Assembly (NCBI RefSeq): GCF_042650645.1
Contig: NZ_JBHSBI010000034.1
Coordinates: forward strand, 66,588-130,587
DNA from: Nonomuraea purpurea
GTDB taxonomy: Bacteria; Actinomycetota; Actinomycetes; Streptosporangiales; Streptosporangiaceae
Direction of reading: 5' to 3'
Length of the DNA stretch: 64,000 bases
Part shown: piece by piece, positions 32,488 to 41,936 of the stretch
Numbering within the stretch: position 1 is the first letter of the stretch
How the letters are laid out: each line of letters starts with the position of its first letter
Notes under the pieces: generated by a model
The model's database searches: none
Seen by the model: the letters and a program-made list of their open reading frames with translations, nothing else
What the model was told of the DNA's origin: nothing
Position numbers and translations under genes: made by a program

Positions 32488-34800
32488 TCAGTGGGTGGTG
32501 TCCTGGGTATTCACCTTGCAGGTGGAGGTGGTCGTCTTTCCCGGATCGCTCACCGAGGTCGCGGTGAGCCGGATCGTGGCGGAGTGGGCGCTGCCCGGTG
32601 TACGGGTCACGTGGACCGGGACGTCGACGGACTGGCCGAACGCGGCCGTGGTCAGGTTGTTGGGCAGGTTCGCCGACCAGCCCGCGCCCGTGGCCGAGGT
32701 CGACAGCCGGTAGATGTCGTTGCGCAGGTGAGCTCGTTCGTCCTGCGGGTGCAGCGCCGGATCCGTGGCCGCGTCCTTGCCGGTGTTGGTCAACCGGAAC
32801 GAGCAGGTGGTGGCACGTGCGGGGGCCTTGCCTCCGGGCGTGCCCTTGCCGACCGCCACGCCGCGCTGCTGCGGTCCTGCGCCCGCCGGGTTCCGCACGC
32901 CGATGACGTAGTGCAGCAGGCCCTTGGCGTCCTTGTAGGTGTTCACGATGGAGAAGTGCAGGCCGTTGGCGGTGTCGACGTACTCGTTCTTCGAGCCCGA
33001 GTTCGTTCCCGCGTGGAAGAGCGCGTCATTGAGCTGCCGGTAGTCGCCGATCGTGCGCATCACCTCGGTGCCGTCAGGCCGCTTGTAGTCCAGCATGCCG
33101 ATGTCTTCGGGATGCGCGTCCACCACCCACGTGAAACAGTTGTAGCCGCAGGTCGCGCCCTCCTTGCCGTCGCCTCCCGGCTCGTATGCCTTGTTCTTGG
33201 CGATCATCACGCCGTTGTCCGGCTGGAACGAGCCGTACCCGATCCGCTGAACCGTCTCAAGGGTGTAGTTGCTCCACCCGCCGGAGGGGCCGCCGCCGTC
33301 GCACAGCGGGTTGGCGTTGACGTCGCAGGCCGGCGAACGGTCGATCGGCGCGGATCCGTCCAGCAGCACCTGGACACCCGCCCGGGTGCCCTTCGGCAGC
33401 GGACTCGCGTTCACCGCCCTGGCGATCACGTCCACGACCGCGAGGCCGGACTTGGCGAGCCCGTCGCGGTTGAGCCGCAGCACCGAGGAGTAGGGCACGA
33501 AGCCCATCCCTATCTTGTTCCGCAGCGTCTGCTCGGCCCCCATCGAGGCGCCCTGCTGCGCCGGCACCCGCCAGCGGTTGTGCGGACCGCCCGGCCCGTT
33601 GAACGAGCCCCGATCCATCATGTCCCACGGCCCCGACCCCGCCCGGTGATACGGCTGCACGTACGGATTGTTGTTGTTGTCGCCGATGCTGAAGAAGAAG
33701 TGGCTCAGCTCGTGCGTGATCGTGCCGGAACTTTCGCCCTGCCGCACCGTCGACTGGCCCCACAGTTGCGAGCCCGCGAGCCAGGAGGTCCAGGGGACGT
33801 ACCGGCTGGGCACCGAGTTGGGCAGCGCCGGGTTCGGGTTGCCCCAGACCTCCCGGGGCACGTCCTGCGGCGAGTTGAACTTCATCTCGCCGAACTCCTG
33901 CCACACCGAGGTCTCGTCGTAGCCGGCGTAGATCCGCAGGACCACGTCGTAGCCGCAGTTGCGGGTGCAGTCGGCGTCCTCGTGCCAGAGCTTGTCGGCG
34001 TCGGTCTCCAGGCGGGTTCCCGCGCAGTTGTTGATGCCGGCCTTGTCGGTGACCGTCACCGTCGCGTCGAGGGTGAGGTGGGTGTCGTCGGGGATGGCGG
34101 TGACGACCCGCTGCCCGGACGGGGAGACGCCCGCGATCGTGATGAGGTCGCCGACCTTGAGGAACGTGGTCGACTCCACCGCGATGGTGCTCACGTCGGC
34201 TTGGTTCCCGGCCACCGTGGTCTGACCGGGGCAGCCCTGCTGGCGTTCCTGGCCGATGTCGTTGAGGCCGTACTGGGAGGAGTTCTTCGGCATCCGGTAC
34301 GGCCCGAAAGCCGTCACCGACGAGACGCCGAGCCTGCCGCCGCTCTGCTCCATCCAGTACCCGTTGATGGTCTGATAGTTGTTCACCGGGCTCGGCTTGT
34401 TGAAAAAGTCGGCATAGAACTGCGCGACCTTGTCCCGGGTGACGGGGTCGATCTGCGGGTTGCCGAACGGGTCCGACTGCTTCGGCTTGGTGATCACGAA
34501 CGGCTGGTCGGGAAAGTCGACCGCGACGAGCGCCACCCGAAGCGCGCGATCGGTCGGAACCGCGCCGTTGGTGGCCCAGTTCACCCCGGGAATCGGCTTG
34601 TAGTCCTGCCAGGTCATGTCCTGCTGGTCCTGCACCCGCTGCGGGTCGATCGGCTGCATCGCGGGAGCGTCCCACGCCGCGGTGGTGGCCTGGCTGGTCT
34701 GCGTCATGTTCAGGGACAAGCCGAGCACGAGGACGCAGAACACGGTCAGGGTCTTGGCCGACAATCGTCGGGATGAACGGCGGCCGCGGTTCAAAAGCAC
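32488..34800 (-). CDS. Secreted M6-like (immune inhibitor A type) zinc metalloprotease
   Basis: A 770-residue exported protease with a signal peptide (about 1-38). The prepro and catalytic part include ALVAVDFPDQPFVI and YWMEQSGGRLGVSSV, typical of M6 peptidases. The zinc motif GTITHELSHFFFSIGD gives H363, E364 and H367, and downstream GPWDMMDRGSFNGPG resembles the Met-turn region. The C-terminal ~120 residues are beta-rich and Cys-containing and may be a CARDB-like or binding domain. Probably degrades extracellular protein. It is followed upstream by a subtilase gene on the same strand with its own start. Confidence 0.85.
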   Translation of the reverse strand: MLLNRGRRSSRRLSAKTLTVFCVLVLGLSLNMTQTSQATTAAWDAPAMQPIDPQRVQDQQDMTWQDYKPIPGVNWATNGAVPTDRALRVALVAVDFPDQPFVITKPKQSDPFGNPQIDPVTRDKVAQFYADFFNKPSPVNNYQTINGYWMEQSGGRLGVSSVTAFGPYRMPKNSSQYGLNDIGQERQQGCPGQTTVAGNQADVSTIAVESTTFLKVGDLITIAGVSPSGQRVVTAIPDDTHLTLDATVTVTDKAGINNCAGTRLETDADKLWHEDADCTRNCGYDVVLRIYAGYDETSVWQEFGEMKFNSPQDVPREVWGNPNPALPNSVPSRYVPWTSWLAGSQLWGQSTVRQGESSGTITHELSHFFFSIGDNNNNPYVQPYHRAGSGPWDMMDRGSFNGPGGPHNRWRVPAQQGASMGAEQTLRNKIGMGFVPYSSVLRLNRDGLAKSGLAVVDVIARAVNASPLPKGTRAGVQVLLDGSAPIDRSPACDVNANPLCDGGGPSGGWSNYTLETVQRIGYGSFQPDNGVMIAKNKAYEPGGDGKEGATCGYNCFTWVVDAHPEDIGMLDYKRPDGTEVMRTIGDYRQLNDALFHAGTNSGSKNEYVDTANGLHFSIVNTYKDAKGLLHYVIGVRNPAGAGPQQRGVAVGKGTPGGKAPARATTCSFRLTNTGKDAATDPALHPQDERAHLRNDIYRLSTSATGAGWSANLPNNLTTAAFGQSVDVPVHVTRTPGSAHSATIRLTATSVSDPGKTTTSTCKVNTQDTTH

Positions 34801-34937
34801 AAAAACCCACCTTCCTAACGAACCTGCCGAGGCGGAAACTACGGTCCGAAGGCGTTCTCGTCACCATGCAGATGATGAGAGCCCTCTGCCGGCCGTCCCG
34901 ACGTCTGTCGGGATTGGCTGATCACGCCGTTCTGGAG

Positions 34938-36989
34938 TCACCGGTTCTGGAAGGACAACGACCGGGTCTCCTCCTGGTTTCCGTTGGCGTCGGTGGAGCG
35001 GAAGGCGATCGTGTGCGCGCCCTTGTCGAGAACCCGGAACGGCTCGCTGTAGGTCTTCCACTTCCCGCCGTCGAGCCGGTACTGGGTCCTGGTCACGCCC
35101 GAGCCCCAGCCGTCGGCCGCCGTGAGTGTGACGACGGGGTTGACGTATCTGTCGCCCTGGTCAGGAACGCGCTGGGTCAGCTTCGCCTCGGTGGTGGGCG
35201 GGTCGACCTCGATCGCTTTCAGCGCCGCCTCGAGGTCGGGCAGGGGGCCGATGTGCTCTGCCGCGGTGACGGAGCCCTGCGGGGTGCCCGTGCGCTTCAG
35301 CAGGTCGGCGATCCGCGCGGCGCTCCACGGAGCCTGGCCGGTGGCCTTCAGGTAGGACTGGACGGCCACCACCGCTCCGGTGACGATCGGCCCGGCACCG
35401 GACGTGCCGCCGAACGTCCTGGTGTAGCGGACGTTGAGGTTCGCCGGGTCGCCACCGCCCTGCAGGTTGCCGTTGCCGCCCGAGGTCACGATGTTGCGTC
35501 CCCAGCCCTGCAGGTCGAACCTGGCGCCGAAGTTGGAGAAGCCCAGCCGCTCACGGTCGGTGTCGCCACCGGCTCCGGCCAGGATCGCACCGGAGTCCTG
35601 GACACTCCGGTCGAACCACTTGATCCCGTTCTGGACGTACAGATCGGAGTCGACGTTCTGGTTGCCGTTGCCGCCCGTCTCCACCACGGTGACCCCGAGC
35701 CCGTCGAGCAGCCGGATCGCATCGAAAACCGATGGTATCCACTCCAGGGGCGCGTAGTTCGTACCGCCGAGCGGGCCCACCGTCTGCTGCTCCAGCAGGA
35801 CCGCGTCTCCGGGGACGAGGACGCCGAGGCCCGCGAGATAGGCCAGCGCCGCTCCCGGACTCCATCGGGTGCCCCCACCGGCCAGCGCCTGAACCGGCGA
35901 GATGCCGAACATCGTCGCCTCCGGCACGCCGCCCGTCACGCCGTACCCGTTGTCCTTGGCGACCAGTTCGCCGAAAACCGCCGTCCCGTGCTCGTCCGCG
36001 AAGCCCGTGTACCGAGGGAACACCGAGCCGCCGAGGTCGCTCGACGCGTCCAGCGGGAGGTCCTCGTGGGACATGTTCCAGTCGTACTCCAGGTCGACGA
36101 TCTTGATGCCGGCGCCGCGGGCACGCGGGTCCTGGTGGGCGAAGTCGGCGTCGACGCCCTGCGGCGCGGGCCGCTGGTACCCCTGCATCCCGGTGAAGTC
36201 CGGAGTCGACGATGCCGGCGGCGGGACGAGGTCGGGGGCCGGATAGGCGAAGGCCACCTCGGGGAGCGATCGGAGGTCCTCGACCACCTGGTCCACGTCC
36301 ACGTCGGCGGGCAGCACGACGCTGTACCAGGAGCCCAGGTCGGGGACCGTCTCGCCGGTGCGCGCCTTCGCCCTGGCGCTCAGGTCGTCCAGCCTGGCCA
36401 CCGAGACGCTCGGCAGCAGCGGCGTGACGGACCGGACGCGATGACGGTCGAGGACCGTTCGGACGGGTTCCAGGTTCTCGCCACGGGTGCTGCGCAGGCT
36501 CTGGTTCGTCCCGCGCACCCGCAGCGTCTCCCGGAACTTGACCTCAAGGGCGACCTCGGACGTGACCTGCCCGGACGCCTCGAAGTCCCGGCCGTCGCGC
36601 AGGGACCCGGTCACGGTCAGCGCCTTGGTGGCCGGGCCGAACCCGGCGCGGGTCAGACTCTCCTTGTCGACATGCAGAACGAGGTCAGCCCGGCCGTCGC
36701 GATCGGCGTCGACGGCGGAGGCGAGATACCCGCCGCCGTCGCCGCGGGCGACCGGCGAGCCGGTGCCTAACCGGACCGTGGCCGGATCGACCTCCGTGGC
36801 ATCCGTGCCTGCCGCGCCCAGCAGCGTGACCGGGACGAGTCCTGCCCCGGCGAGATTGACGTTCGCCGGGAGGACGACGGTGATCGTGGGTGGGGGTGGT
36901 GTCGCGGCTTGTGCGGGAAGAGCTCCGATCGCACTGACGGTCGCGACCAATGTTCCGAGGGCGACAAGGGCTGCGGGACGCTCGGCCAT
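34938..36989 (-). CDS. Secreted S8 subtilisin-like serine protease
   Basis: A 683-residue exported subtilase; signal peptide MAERPAALVALGTLVATVSAIGALPAQA. The pro-region runs to about 260. The catalytic triad is D299 in IVDLEYDW, H334 in DEHGTAVFGEL and S530 in FGGTSGAGPIV; AGAGGDTDRERLGFSNFG holds the oxyanion-type segment. A C-terminal Ig-like domain (about 590-683) with YRLDGGKWKTYSEPFRVLDKG is the chitobiase/FN3-like type seen in secreted hydrolases. The longer frame to 37220 is rejected because the signal peptide starts here. Confidence 0.9.
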   Translation of the reverse strand: MAERPAALVALGTLVATVSAIGALPAQAATPPPPTITVVLPANVNLAGAGLVPVTLLGAAGTDATEVDPATVRLGTGSPVARGDGGGYLASAVDADRDGRADLVLHVDKESLTRAGFGPATKALTVTGSLRDGRDFEASGQVTSEVALEVKFRETLRVRGTNQSLRSTRGENLEPVRTVLDRHRVRSVTPLLPSVSVARLDDLSARAKARTGETVPDLGSWYSVVLPADVDVDQVVEDLRSLPEVAFAYPAPDLVPPPASSTPDFTGMQGYQRPAPQGVDADFAHQDPRARGAGIKIVDLEYDWNMSHEDLPLDASSDLGGSVFPRYTGFADEHGTAVFGELVAKDNGYGVTGGVPEATMFGISPVQALAGGGTRWSPGAALAYLAGLGVLVPGDAVLLEQQTVGPLGGTNYAPLEWIPSVFDAIRLLDGLGVTVVETGGNGNQNVDSDLYVQNGIKWFDRSVQDSGAILAGAGGDTDRERLGFSNFGARFDLQGWGRNIVTSGGNGNLQGGGDPANLNVRYTRTFGGTSGAGPIVTGAVVAVQSYLKATGQAPWSAARIADLLKRTGTPQGSVTAAEHIGPLPDLEAALKAIEVDPPTTEAKLTQRVPDQGDRYVNPVVTLTAADGWGSGVTRTQYRLDGGKWKTYSEPFRVLDKGAHTIAFRSTDANGNQEETRSLSFQNR

Positions 36990-37244
36990 GACGAATCCAT
37001 TCCATACATGGAGGGGTGACGGGGTCGGTGATGGAAGGTGTCGGCATGATCTAATCCCGCGCGGGCGCATCATGCACTGGCGCATCTGACGGAAGTATTG
37101 ACGCCTGCGACCTACCGTTGTCGAAGCGTGTCCGGCGGCGGCCCCGCGCGGTCCGATCTCGTCACATCGCACCGCCGGCCCGGCAGGATCCCGCTGACCA
37201 TCGCCGAGATCCTGCCGCACCAGGAAGATGGAATGGTCCCTCGG

Positions 37245-37772
37245 CTATTCCGCCAGCGCGCCGAAGACGTAGGTTCCGGGGGCGTTCGGGTTGTCGCCTG
37301 CCCAGAACTCCGTCCAGTGGGTGCGGAACTCCTCGCGGGTGAGGTGGCCGTCGCCGTCCAGGTCGAGGCGGGGGAAGACCTCGTCGGTCGCCGTGGGCGT
37401 CCCGTTCCACGTCTCGATGAGGGCGCCGTACTCCGAACGGGAGATGAGGCCGTCCCCGTCGAGGTCGATGGCCTCGAACATCGCGTCGGCGGTGCCGAAG
37501 ACCGCGTCCGCCCTGTCACCGAGACCTTCGACGACGTGAAGCACCTCGTCGATGGTGATCGCGTCGTCGCCGTCAGCGTCGGAGGCGGACTGGAGTACCG
37601 TCCACCAGCCGGTCATGAGGCAGGCCAGTCGCTGCGGATCCACGGGTCCGGCGACGGCCATCCAACGGCGGGCGAGCGCCTGGAAGTCGGCCTCGGTCAA
37701 CCGGCCGTCCCCGTCCACATCCATCGCCCGGAAAACTCCGACGACCTTTCTGCGCTGGAACTCACTGGCCAC
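37245..37772 (-). CDS. Four-EF-hand calcium-binding protein (calerythrin-like)
   Basis: A 175-residue cytosolic protein with four canonical or near-canonical loops: DVDGDGRLTEAD, DADGDDAITIDE, DLDGDGLISRSE and DLDGDGHLTREE. The spacing and length match sarcoplasmic-type calerythrins of actinomycetes, which buffer or sense calcium. There is no signal peptide. It lies downstream of the divergent region of the subtilase gene; a link between calcium and the two exoproteases is only suggested by position. Confidence 0.9.
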   Translation of the reverse strand: MASEFQRRKVVGVFRAMDVDGDGRLTEADFQALARRWMAVAGPVDPQRLACLMTGWWTVLQSASDADGDDAITIDEVLHVVEGLGDRADAVFGTADAMFEAIDLDGDGLISRSEYGALIETWNGTPTATDEVFPRLDLDGDGHLTREEFRTHWTEFWAGDNPNAPGTYVFGALAE

Positions 37773-37869
37773 ATCCGCCTCCGTTCTTCGGGAGACTTCA
37801 TGTTTTCCGCGGTCACCGTTGGCCGACCATACTCAGTTGAGTGACGAACCTGTTACGTATCGTGAAAAC

Positions 37870-38397
37870 TCAGAGGTTGCGCTCCTCCAGTTCGTCCAGA
37901 AGATCAGCGATGATCGAATCTTCGTCCTCGAAGGTCAGCCACCAGTCAGCGAAGGCCCGCCCATACTCGACGAGCGCGGCATCGTAGATGGCGGCCGGAC
38001 GCTCGGCGGGCGCAAGTCCGAAGGTGCGCTTCAGCCACGCGACATAGGCCCCATGGGCGGGCTCGCCTTCGTCCTTGGCCGCGAGCAGGCGGAACAGCTC
38101 AGGTAGATCGCGTGCTTCGATGTACAGCTCTCCCTCGTCCCCGCAGAAGATCACCGGCAACCTGGCGAGGTCCGTGCCGCCGTCTCGCTTCCAGAGGGCA
38201 TAAAAGGAGCCCGAGGCCGTTGCCTGGGCGAACGGGATGAGCCGGTCGCGCAACTCGGCGGGCGGCTCGGGACCGAGAGGAGAGACGCAACCGTACTCGA
38301 ACAGCTCGAAGCCGTAGGAATAAGGCTCCCCGTCCAGGCTGTCCTCGAATTCCTTGAGGAGGTTGAGCTCGGGGATCGGGGAGAATATGGCACTCAT
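37870..38397 (-). CDS. SMI1/KNR4-like (SUKH) protein
   Basis: A 175-residue protein starting MSAIFSPIPELNLLKEFEDSL. FGLAPAERPAAIYDAALVEYGRAFADWW and the central SGSFYALWKRDGGTDLARLPVIFCGDEGELYIEARDLPEL resemble SUKH proteins, frequent as immunity proteins of polymorphic toxins. No toxin gene is adjacent, so immunity is not claimed. Confidence 0.6.
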   Translation of the reverse strand: MSAIFSPIPELNLLKEFEDSLDGEPYSYGFELFEYGCVSPLGPEPPAELRDRLIPFAQATASGSFYALWKRDGGTDLARLPVIFCGDEGELYIEARDLPELFRLLAAKDEGEPAHGAYVAWLKRTFGLAPAERPAAIYDAALVEYGRAFADWWLTFEDEDSIIADLLDELEERNL

Positions 38398-38558
38398 GTT
38401 GCCTCCAAGTGGGCGGTCCTGCGCGAGGCAGCCCATCGCTTTATGGCTCGGCAGACGGGTCCTCATTCTCTCGTAGAGTTCGCCCCAACGGCGTGCACGG
38501 CAGAAAAGCCGACTTCCGTCGTAGGCTGAACCTCGCACGTGATGAACAGGAGGCTGAG

Positions 38559-39230
38559 GTGGCCGAGACGACGGTGGCCGAGTTGATGGCAGAGCTGGCC
38601 GAACTCGAAGACCCGAAGGCACGCGCGGTGAACGAGAAACACGGTGACGATCACGGTGTGAACCTCGGCAAACTGCGCGCGCTCGCGAAACGGCTGAAAA
38701 CGCAGCAGGAACTCGCGTGCCGGCTCTGGGAGACGAATGACACCGCGGCAAGACTGCTGGCCACCCTGATCTGCCGCCCGAAGGCGTTCGAGCGTGACGA
38801 GTTGAACGCCATGGTGCGCGAGGCGCGCACGCCCAAGGTGCACGACTGGCTCGTGAACTACGTGGTGAAGAAGAACCCGCACTCCGAAGAGCTGCGCCTG
38901 GCCTGGTCCGCCGATCCGGATCCCGTGGTCGCGAGTGCCGGCTGGGCGCTGACCACCGAACGCGTGACGAAGAAGCCCGAGATCCTCGACCTCACAGGAC
39001 TGCTCGACGTCATCGAGGCGGAGATGAAAGACGCCCCGGATCGCCTGCAGTGGGCGATGAACCACTGCCTGGCCCAGATCGGGATCGAACACACCGAGCA
39101 CCGCGCCCGTGCGATCGACATCGGTGAGCGCCTGGAAGTGCTCAAGGACTACCCGACTCCCCCGGGCTGCACGTCTCCGTTCGCGCCCGTCTGGATCAAC
39201 GAGATGGTGCGCCGGCAACACGACAAGTAG
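38559..39230 (+). CDS. DNA alkylation repeat (AlkD-like HEAT) protein
   Basis: About 223 residues from GTG 38559, set by AGGAGG at 38548-38553. All-helical HEAT-like repeats are seen: VAELMAELAELEDPKARAVNEKHG, LGKLRALAKRLKTQQELACRLWETNDTAARLLATLI, ELRLAWSADPDPVVASAGWALTTER. The opening and the GxNLxxLRALAK motif resemble AlkD/AlkC-type DNA glycosylases. The WETNDTAARLLATL helix is well conserved in YhaZ-like members. Repair activity is plausible, not shown. Confidence 0.7.
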   Translation: MAETTVAELMAELAELEDPKARAVNEKHGDDHGVNLGKLRALAKRLKTQQELACRLWETNDTAARLLATLICRPKAFERDELNAMVREARTPKVHDWLVNYVVKKNPHSEELRLAWSADPDPVVASAGWALTTERVTKKPEILDLTGLLDVIEAEMKDAPDRLQWAMNHCLAQIGIEHTEHRARAIDIGERLEVLKDYPTPPGCTSPFAPVWINEMVRRQHDK

Positions 39231-39268
39231 CAAGGGTGGAGCGCCCACTGGACGAAAAGGGGTTCGCT

Positions 39269-39613
39269 GTGCGCTTGTCAAAGCTACTTGCGGATCGGTT
39301 CTGGCGAGTAAATGCGTCATTAGGAGGTGATGCTGAGCCGGATCGCGCCCAGCGGTTCTCTGCGACCCATCCTGTGCGCCTCGGTCTGATCATCGGCGCT
39401 GCTGTCGGCGGTTTCTTCGGCATCTTCTTGCTGATCGGGGCCGCAACGGGATGGAAATACGCCTTCACGCTGTCTAACTTGCTCTTCTACCTCTGCGTAG
39501 CCGCCTTCGCCGGGTTGAGCATGATGGGTATCGGCTACGTCGAGCGCCGGCGTCAAAGGCACTACGGGCACTACCCGAATGAGGTGCGGGACGAGCCCGG
39601 CGGCCATCCGTAG
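39269..39613 (+). CDS. Two-helix membrane protein
   Basis: About 114 residues from GTG 39269, chosen because AAAAGGGG lies six bases before it; GTG 39236 is possible. Helices at about 38-58 (LGLIIGAAVGGFFGIFLLIGAATG) and 65-88. A basic/Tyr-rich tail (RRRQRHYGHYPNEVRDEPGGHP) ends it. Not recognised. It follows the AlkD-like gene by 38 bases and may share its transcript. Confidence 0.55.
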   Translation: MRLSKLLADRFWRVNASLGGDAEPDRAQRFSATHPVRLGLIIGAAVGGFFGIFLLIGAATGWKYAFTLSNLLFYLCVAAFAGLSMMGIGYVERRRQRHYGHYPNEVRDEPGGHP

Positions 39614-39667
39614 CGGCCCGCGCGCGGGTGATCAAATCGCTTTACCGGCGCGCATCCGGTCGCCACC

Positions 39668-40456
39668 ATGATTCCCATGAACACAGAGCTCGTGGAGCAT
39701 TACACGAATGAGACCTCCGAGAACACCCGCCTCACAAGATCTCCGCACGGCAGACTGGAGTATCAGCGCACCCAAGAACTGCTGAGGCGAACGTTGATGC
39801 CGCCTCCGGCGCGCATCCTCGACGTCGGCGGTGGCGCGGGGGTGCATGCGCAATGGCTGGCCGCGGACGGCTACGACGTGCACCTGGTCGATCCGGTGCC
39901 CGCTCATGTCGATGCCGCAGCAGTCCTGTCCGGCGTCACCGCGGAGTTGGGTGACGCCCGTCAGCTGAGCATCCCGGACCAGAGCGTGGACGTCGTCCTG
40001 CTGCTCGGCCCGCTCTACCACCTGACCGATGCGGCCGACCGTGCCCAGGCGCTTGCCGAAGCCCGGCGAGTTCTGCGTCCAGGGGGTCTCGTGGTGGCCG
40101 CCGCCATCAGCCGCTACCTGTCTCTCATGGAGACCGGCACAAACGGGCGACTCACTGCCGAGATGACTTCCGCAGTGAGGAATGTCATCGCCACAGGGCA
40201 CTACGACGGGCATGTGGGCTTCATGCCCACCCACTTCCACACCGCGGCGGAATTGGGGGCCGAAGTGCAGGCCGCAGGGCTGAGAGATGTGCAGGTGTAC
40301 GGAATCGAAGGACCTTCTTGGCCTGCTCTGGACGTTGCCGGACAAGGAGAGTTCGACCGGCTTGTGGACGCGGCACTTCAGTGCGCGCGTATCGCCGAGC
40401 AGGACCCTCTGATGATCAACGCCAGTGCCCACTTTCTGGCAATCGCTCACGGATAA
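39668..40456 (+). CDS. Class I SAM-dependent methyltransferase
   Basis: A 262-residue enzyme. Motif I is RILDVGGGAGVHAQWLAADGYDVHLVDPVP, followed by GDARQLSIPDQSVDVVLLLGPLYHL and LAEARRVLRPGGLVVAAAISRY. It belongs to the Methyltransf_11-like group of small-molecule enzymes. The acceptor cannot be deduced. Confidence 0.9.
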   Translation: MIPMNTELVEHYTNETSENTRLTRSPHGRLEYQRTQELLRRTLMPPPARILDVGGGAGVHAQWLAADGYDVHLVDPVPAHVDAAAVLSGVTAELGDARQLSIPDQSVDVVLLLGPLYHLTDAADRAQALAEARRVLRPGGLVVAAAISRYLSLMETGTNGRLTAEMTSAVRNVIATGHYDGHVGFMPTHFHTAAELGAEVQAAGLRDVQVYGIEGPSWPALDVAGQGEFDRLVDAALQCARIAEQDPLMINASAHFLAIAHG

Positions 40457-40489
40457 GGCTGTGCTGGAACAAGGGGGCGCGCATCGTAC

Positions 40490-40583
40490 TGGGCACTGGA
40501 GAACATCGTCTCGGGTGTGCGGGACAGCCAGGGAGACAACGCCACCCCGTGCTCGGAATGGACGGTCACCCAGGTGATTCGGC
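40490..40583 (+). pseudogene. Fragment of a TIGR03086-type (DinB-like) protein
   Basis: About 31 codons read WALENIVSGVRDS and DNATPCSEWTVTQVI, the conserved N-terminal helix and PTPCSEWTV motif of TIGR03086/mycothiol-dependent isomerase-like metal-binding proteins (normally about 190 residues). Neither the start nor the remaining domain is present; the frame then runs into unrelated sequence before the AlkZ-like gene. It is a relic of a deleted gene. Confidence 0.6.
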
Positions 40584-40644
40584 GATCACATCGGCGGGAT
40601 TGTCGGCGGCGAAGGATACGGTGACCGCCAGGAGGCGATAATCA

Positions 40645-41757
40645 GTGGAACTCACCCCCCAGCAGGTGCTCGGCCTGCGGATGTCCAGCCTGCTGCTTCG
40701 AGCGTCCCCCGGCGGCGCCGACCGGGCGACGGGCGTGGCCGAGGTGGTGACCTGGCTCGGGGCGATGCAGGCGCAAGACCTGGCCAGCGGTCTGTGGTCG
40801 TTCGGCGCGCGACTGCCCGGATACACCGCCGCCGACGTCACCGCCGCGCTGGAGCGGCGTGAGGCGCTGCGCACGTGGCCGATGCGCGGCACCATCCATT
40901 TCGTCCCGTCCCGCGACGCCCGCTGGATGGTCGAACTGATGGGCGTCCGGGTGCTGAACGGCGCGGCGCGGCGGCGCGAACAACTCGGACTCTCGGAGGA
41001 GACCGCCGTTCAGGCCATGGACGTGCTGGGCGCGGCCCTGGCCGGCGGCGGGCGGCTGAGCCGGTCGGAGTGCCTGGCGGTGTTGGCCGGCAAGGGCATC
41101 GACACCAGTGGCCAGCGCGGCTACCACCTGCTGTGGTACGCCAGCCAGCGGGGCCTGCTGTGCATCGCCCCCAACATCGGCAACGAGCAGAGCTTCGTGC
41201 TGCTCGACGAGTGGGTTCCCGACCCGCATCGGCCAGAGCGCGACGAGGCGCTGGGCACCGTCGCCCTGCGTTACTTCCGCGGCCACGGGCCGACCACCCG
41301 GCACGACTTCGCGGGCTGGACCGGCCTGACCATGGCCGACGCCAAACGCGGCATCGCCGTAGCCGGCGACGCGCTGGCCCGGGTGACCGTCCACGGGGTG
41401 GAGACGTACCTCGACGCCGCGCTCCTCGACACCGCCCCTCCCCCGGCCGGTGACGACGAGGTGCGCGTGCTGCCGGGGTTCGACGAATATCTGCTGGGCT
41501 ACAAGGACCGCTCGCTCATGGTCGCCGAAGAGCACAAGGCGGCCATCATCCCCGGTAACAACGGGATCTTCCAGTCCACCGTGGTACGCGCCGGCCGGGT
41601 CGTGGCCACCTGGAAACGCACCCTCGCGACGAGCCGGGTGCGGATCGCCGTTCAGCCGCTCGTAACGCTCCACAAAAGCGACCAGGCGGAGATTGAGCGG
41701 GCGTTCGAGCAGTACGCGCAGTTCGTGGAACGCGCCCCGGAGGTGCGCTGGCCGTGA
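40645..41757 (+). CDS. AlkZ/YcaQ-like winged-helix protein (HTH_42)
   Basis: A 370-residue member of PF06224. LTPQQVLGLRMSSLLL opens the first winged helix. GAMQAQDLASGLWSFGAR has the catalytic-type QxQ motif known from AlkZ, a glycosylase unhooking crosslinks and alkylated bases. REALRTWPMRGTIHFVPSRDARW is family-typical. AlkZ proteins protect producers of azinomycin-like genotoxins; no such cluster is visible here. GTG start. Confidence 0.8.
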   Translation: MELTPQQVLGLRMSSLLLRASPGGADRATGVAEVVTWLGAMQAQDLASGLWSFGARLPGYTAADVTAALERREALRTWPMRGTIHFVPSRDARWMVELMGVRVLNGAARRREQLGLSEETAVQAMDVLGAALAGGGRLSRSECLAVLAGKGIDTSGQRGYHLLWYASQRGLLCIAPNIGNEQSFVLLDEWVPDPHRPERDEALGTVALRYFRGHGPTTRHDFAGWTGLTMADAKRGIAVAGDALARVTVHGVETYLDAALLDTAPPPAGDDEVRVLPGFDEYLLGYKDRSLMVAEEHKAAIIPGNNGIFQSTVVRAGRVVATWKRTLATSRVRIAVQPLVTLHKSDQAEIERAFEQYAQFVERAPEVRWP

Positions 41758-41936
41758 CCCGTCGCACGCTCGAAGGTGGTTCGCCCAGCTTCGGAGTTTG
41801 CAGTGGCCTGGTTGGGCCGTCACCGCGAGCCCGAGCTCGTTGAGCCGGCAGAAAGTAGTCAGATCAGCGCAAGCGAAACCCGCGCCAGGGGTGGCGACGT
41901 GCCTGTCGCTGGACTCGGGCACGGCCTGCATGTCGT

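Noticed and set aside
32095..34776. 893-residue plus-strand frame opposite the M6-like protease
   Set aside because: Antisense of a clear protease with signal peptide and HELSH motif; composition typical of shadow frames.
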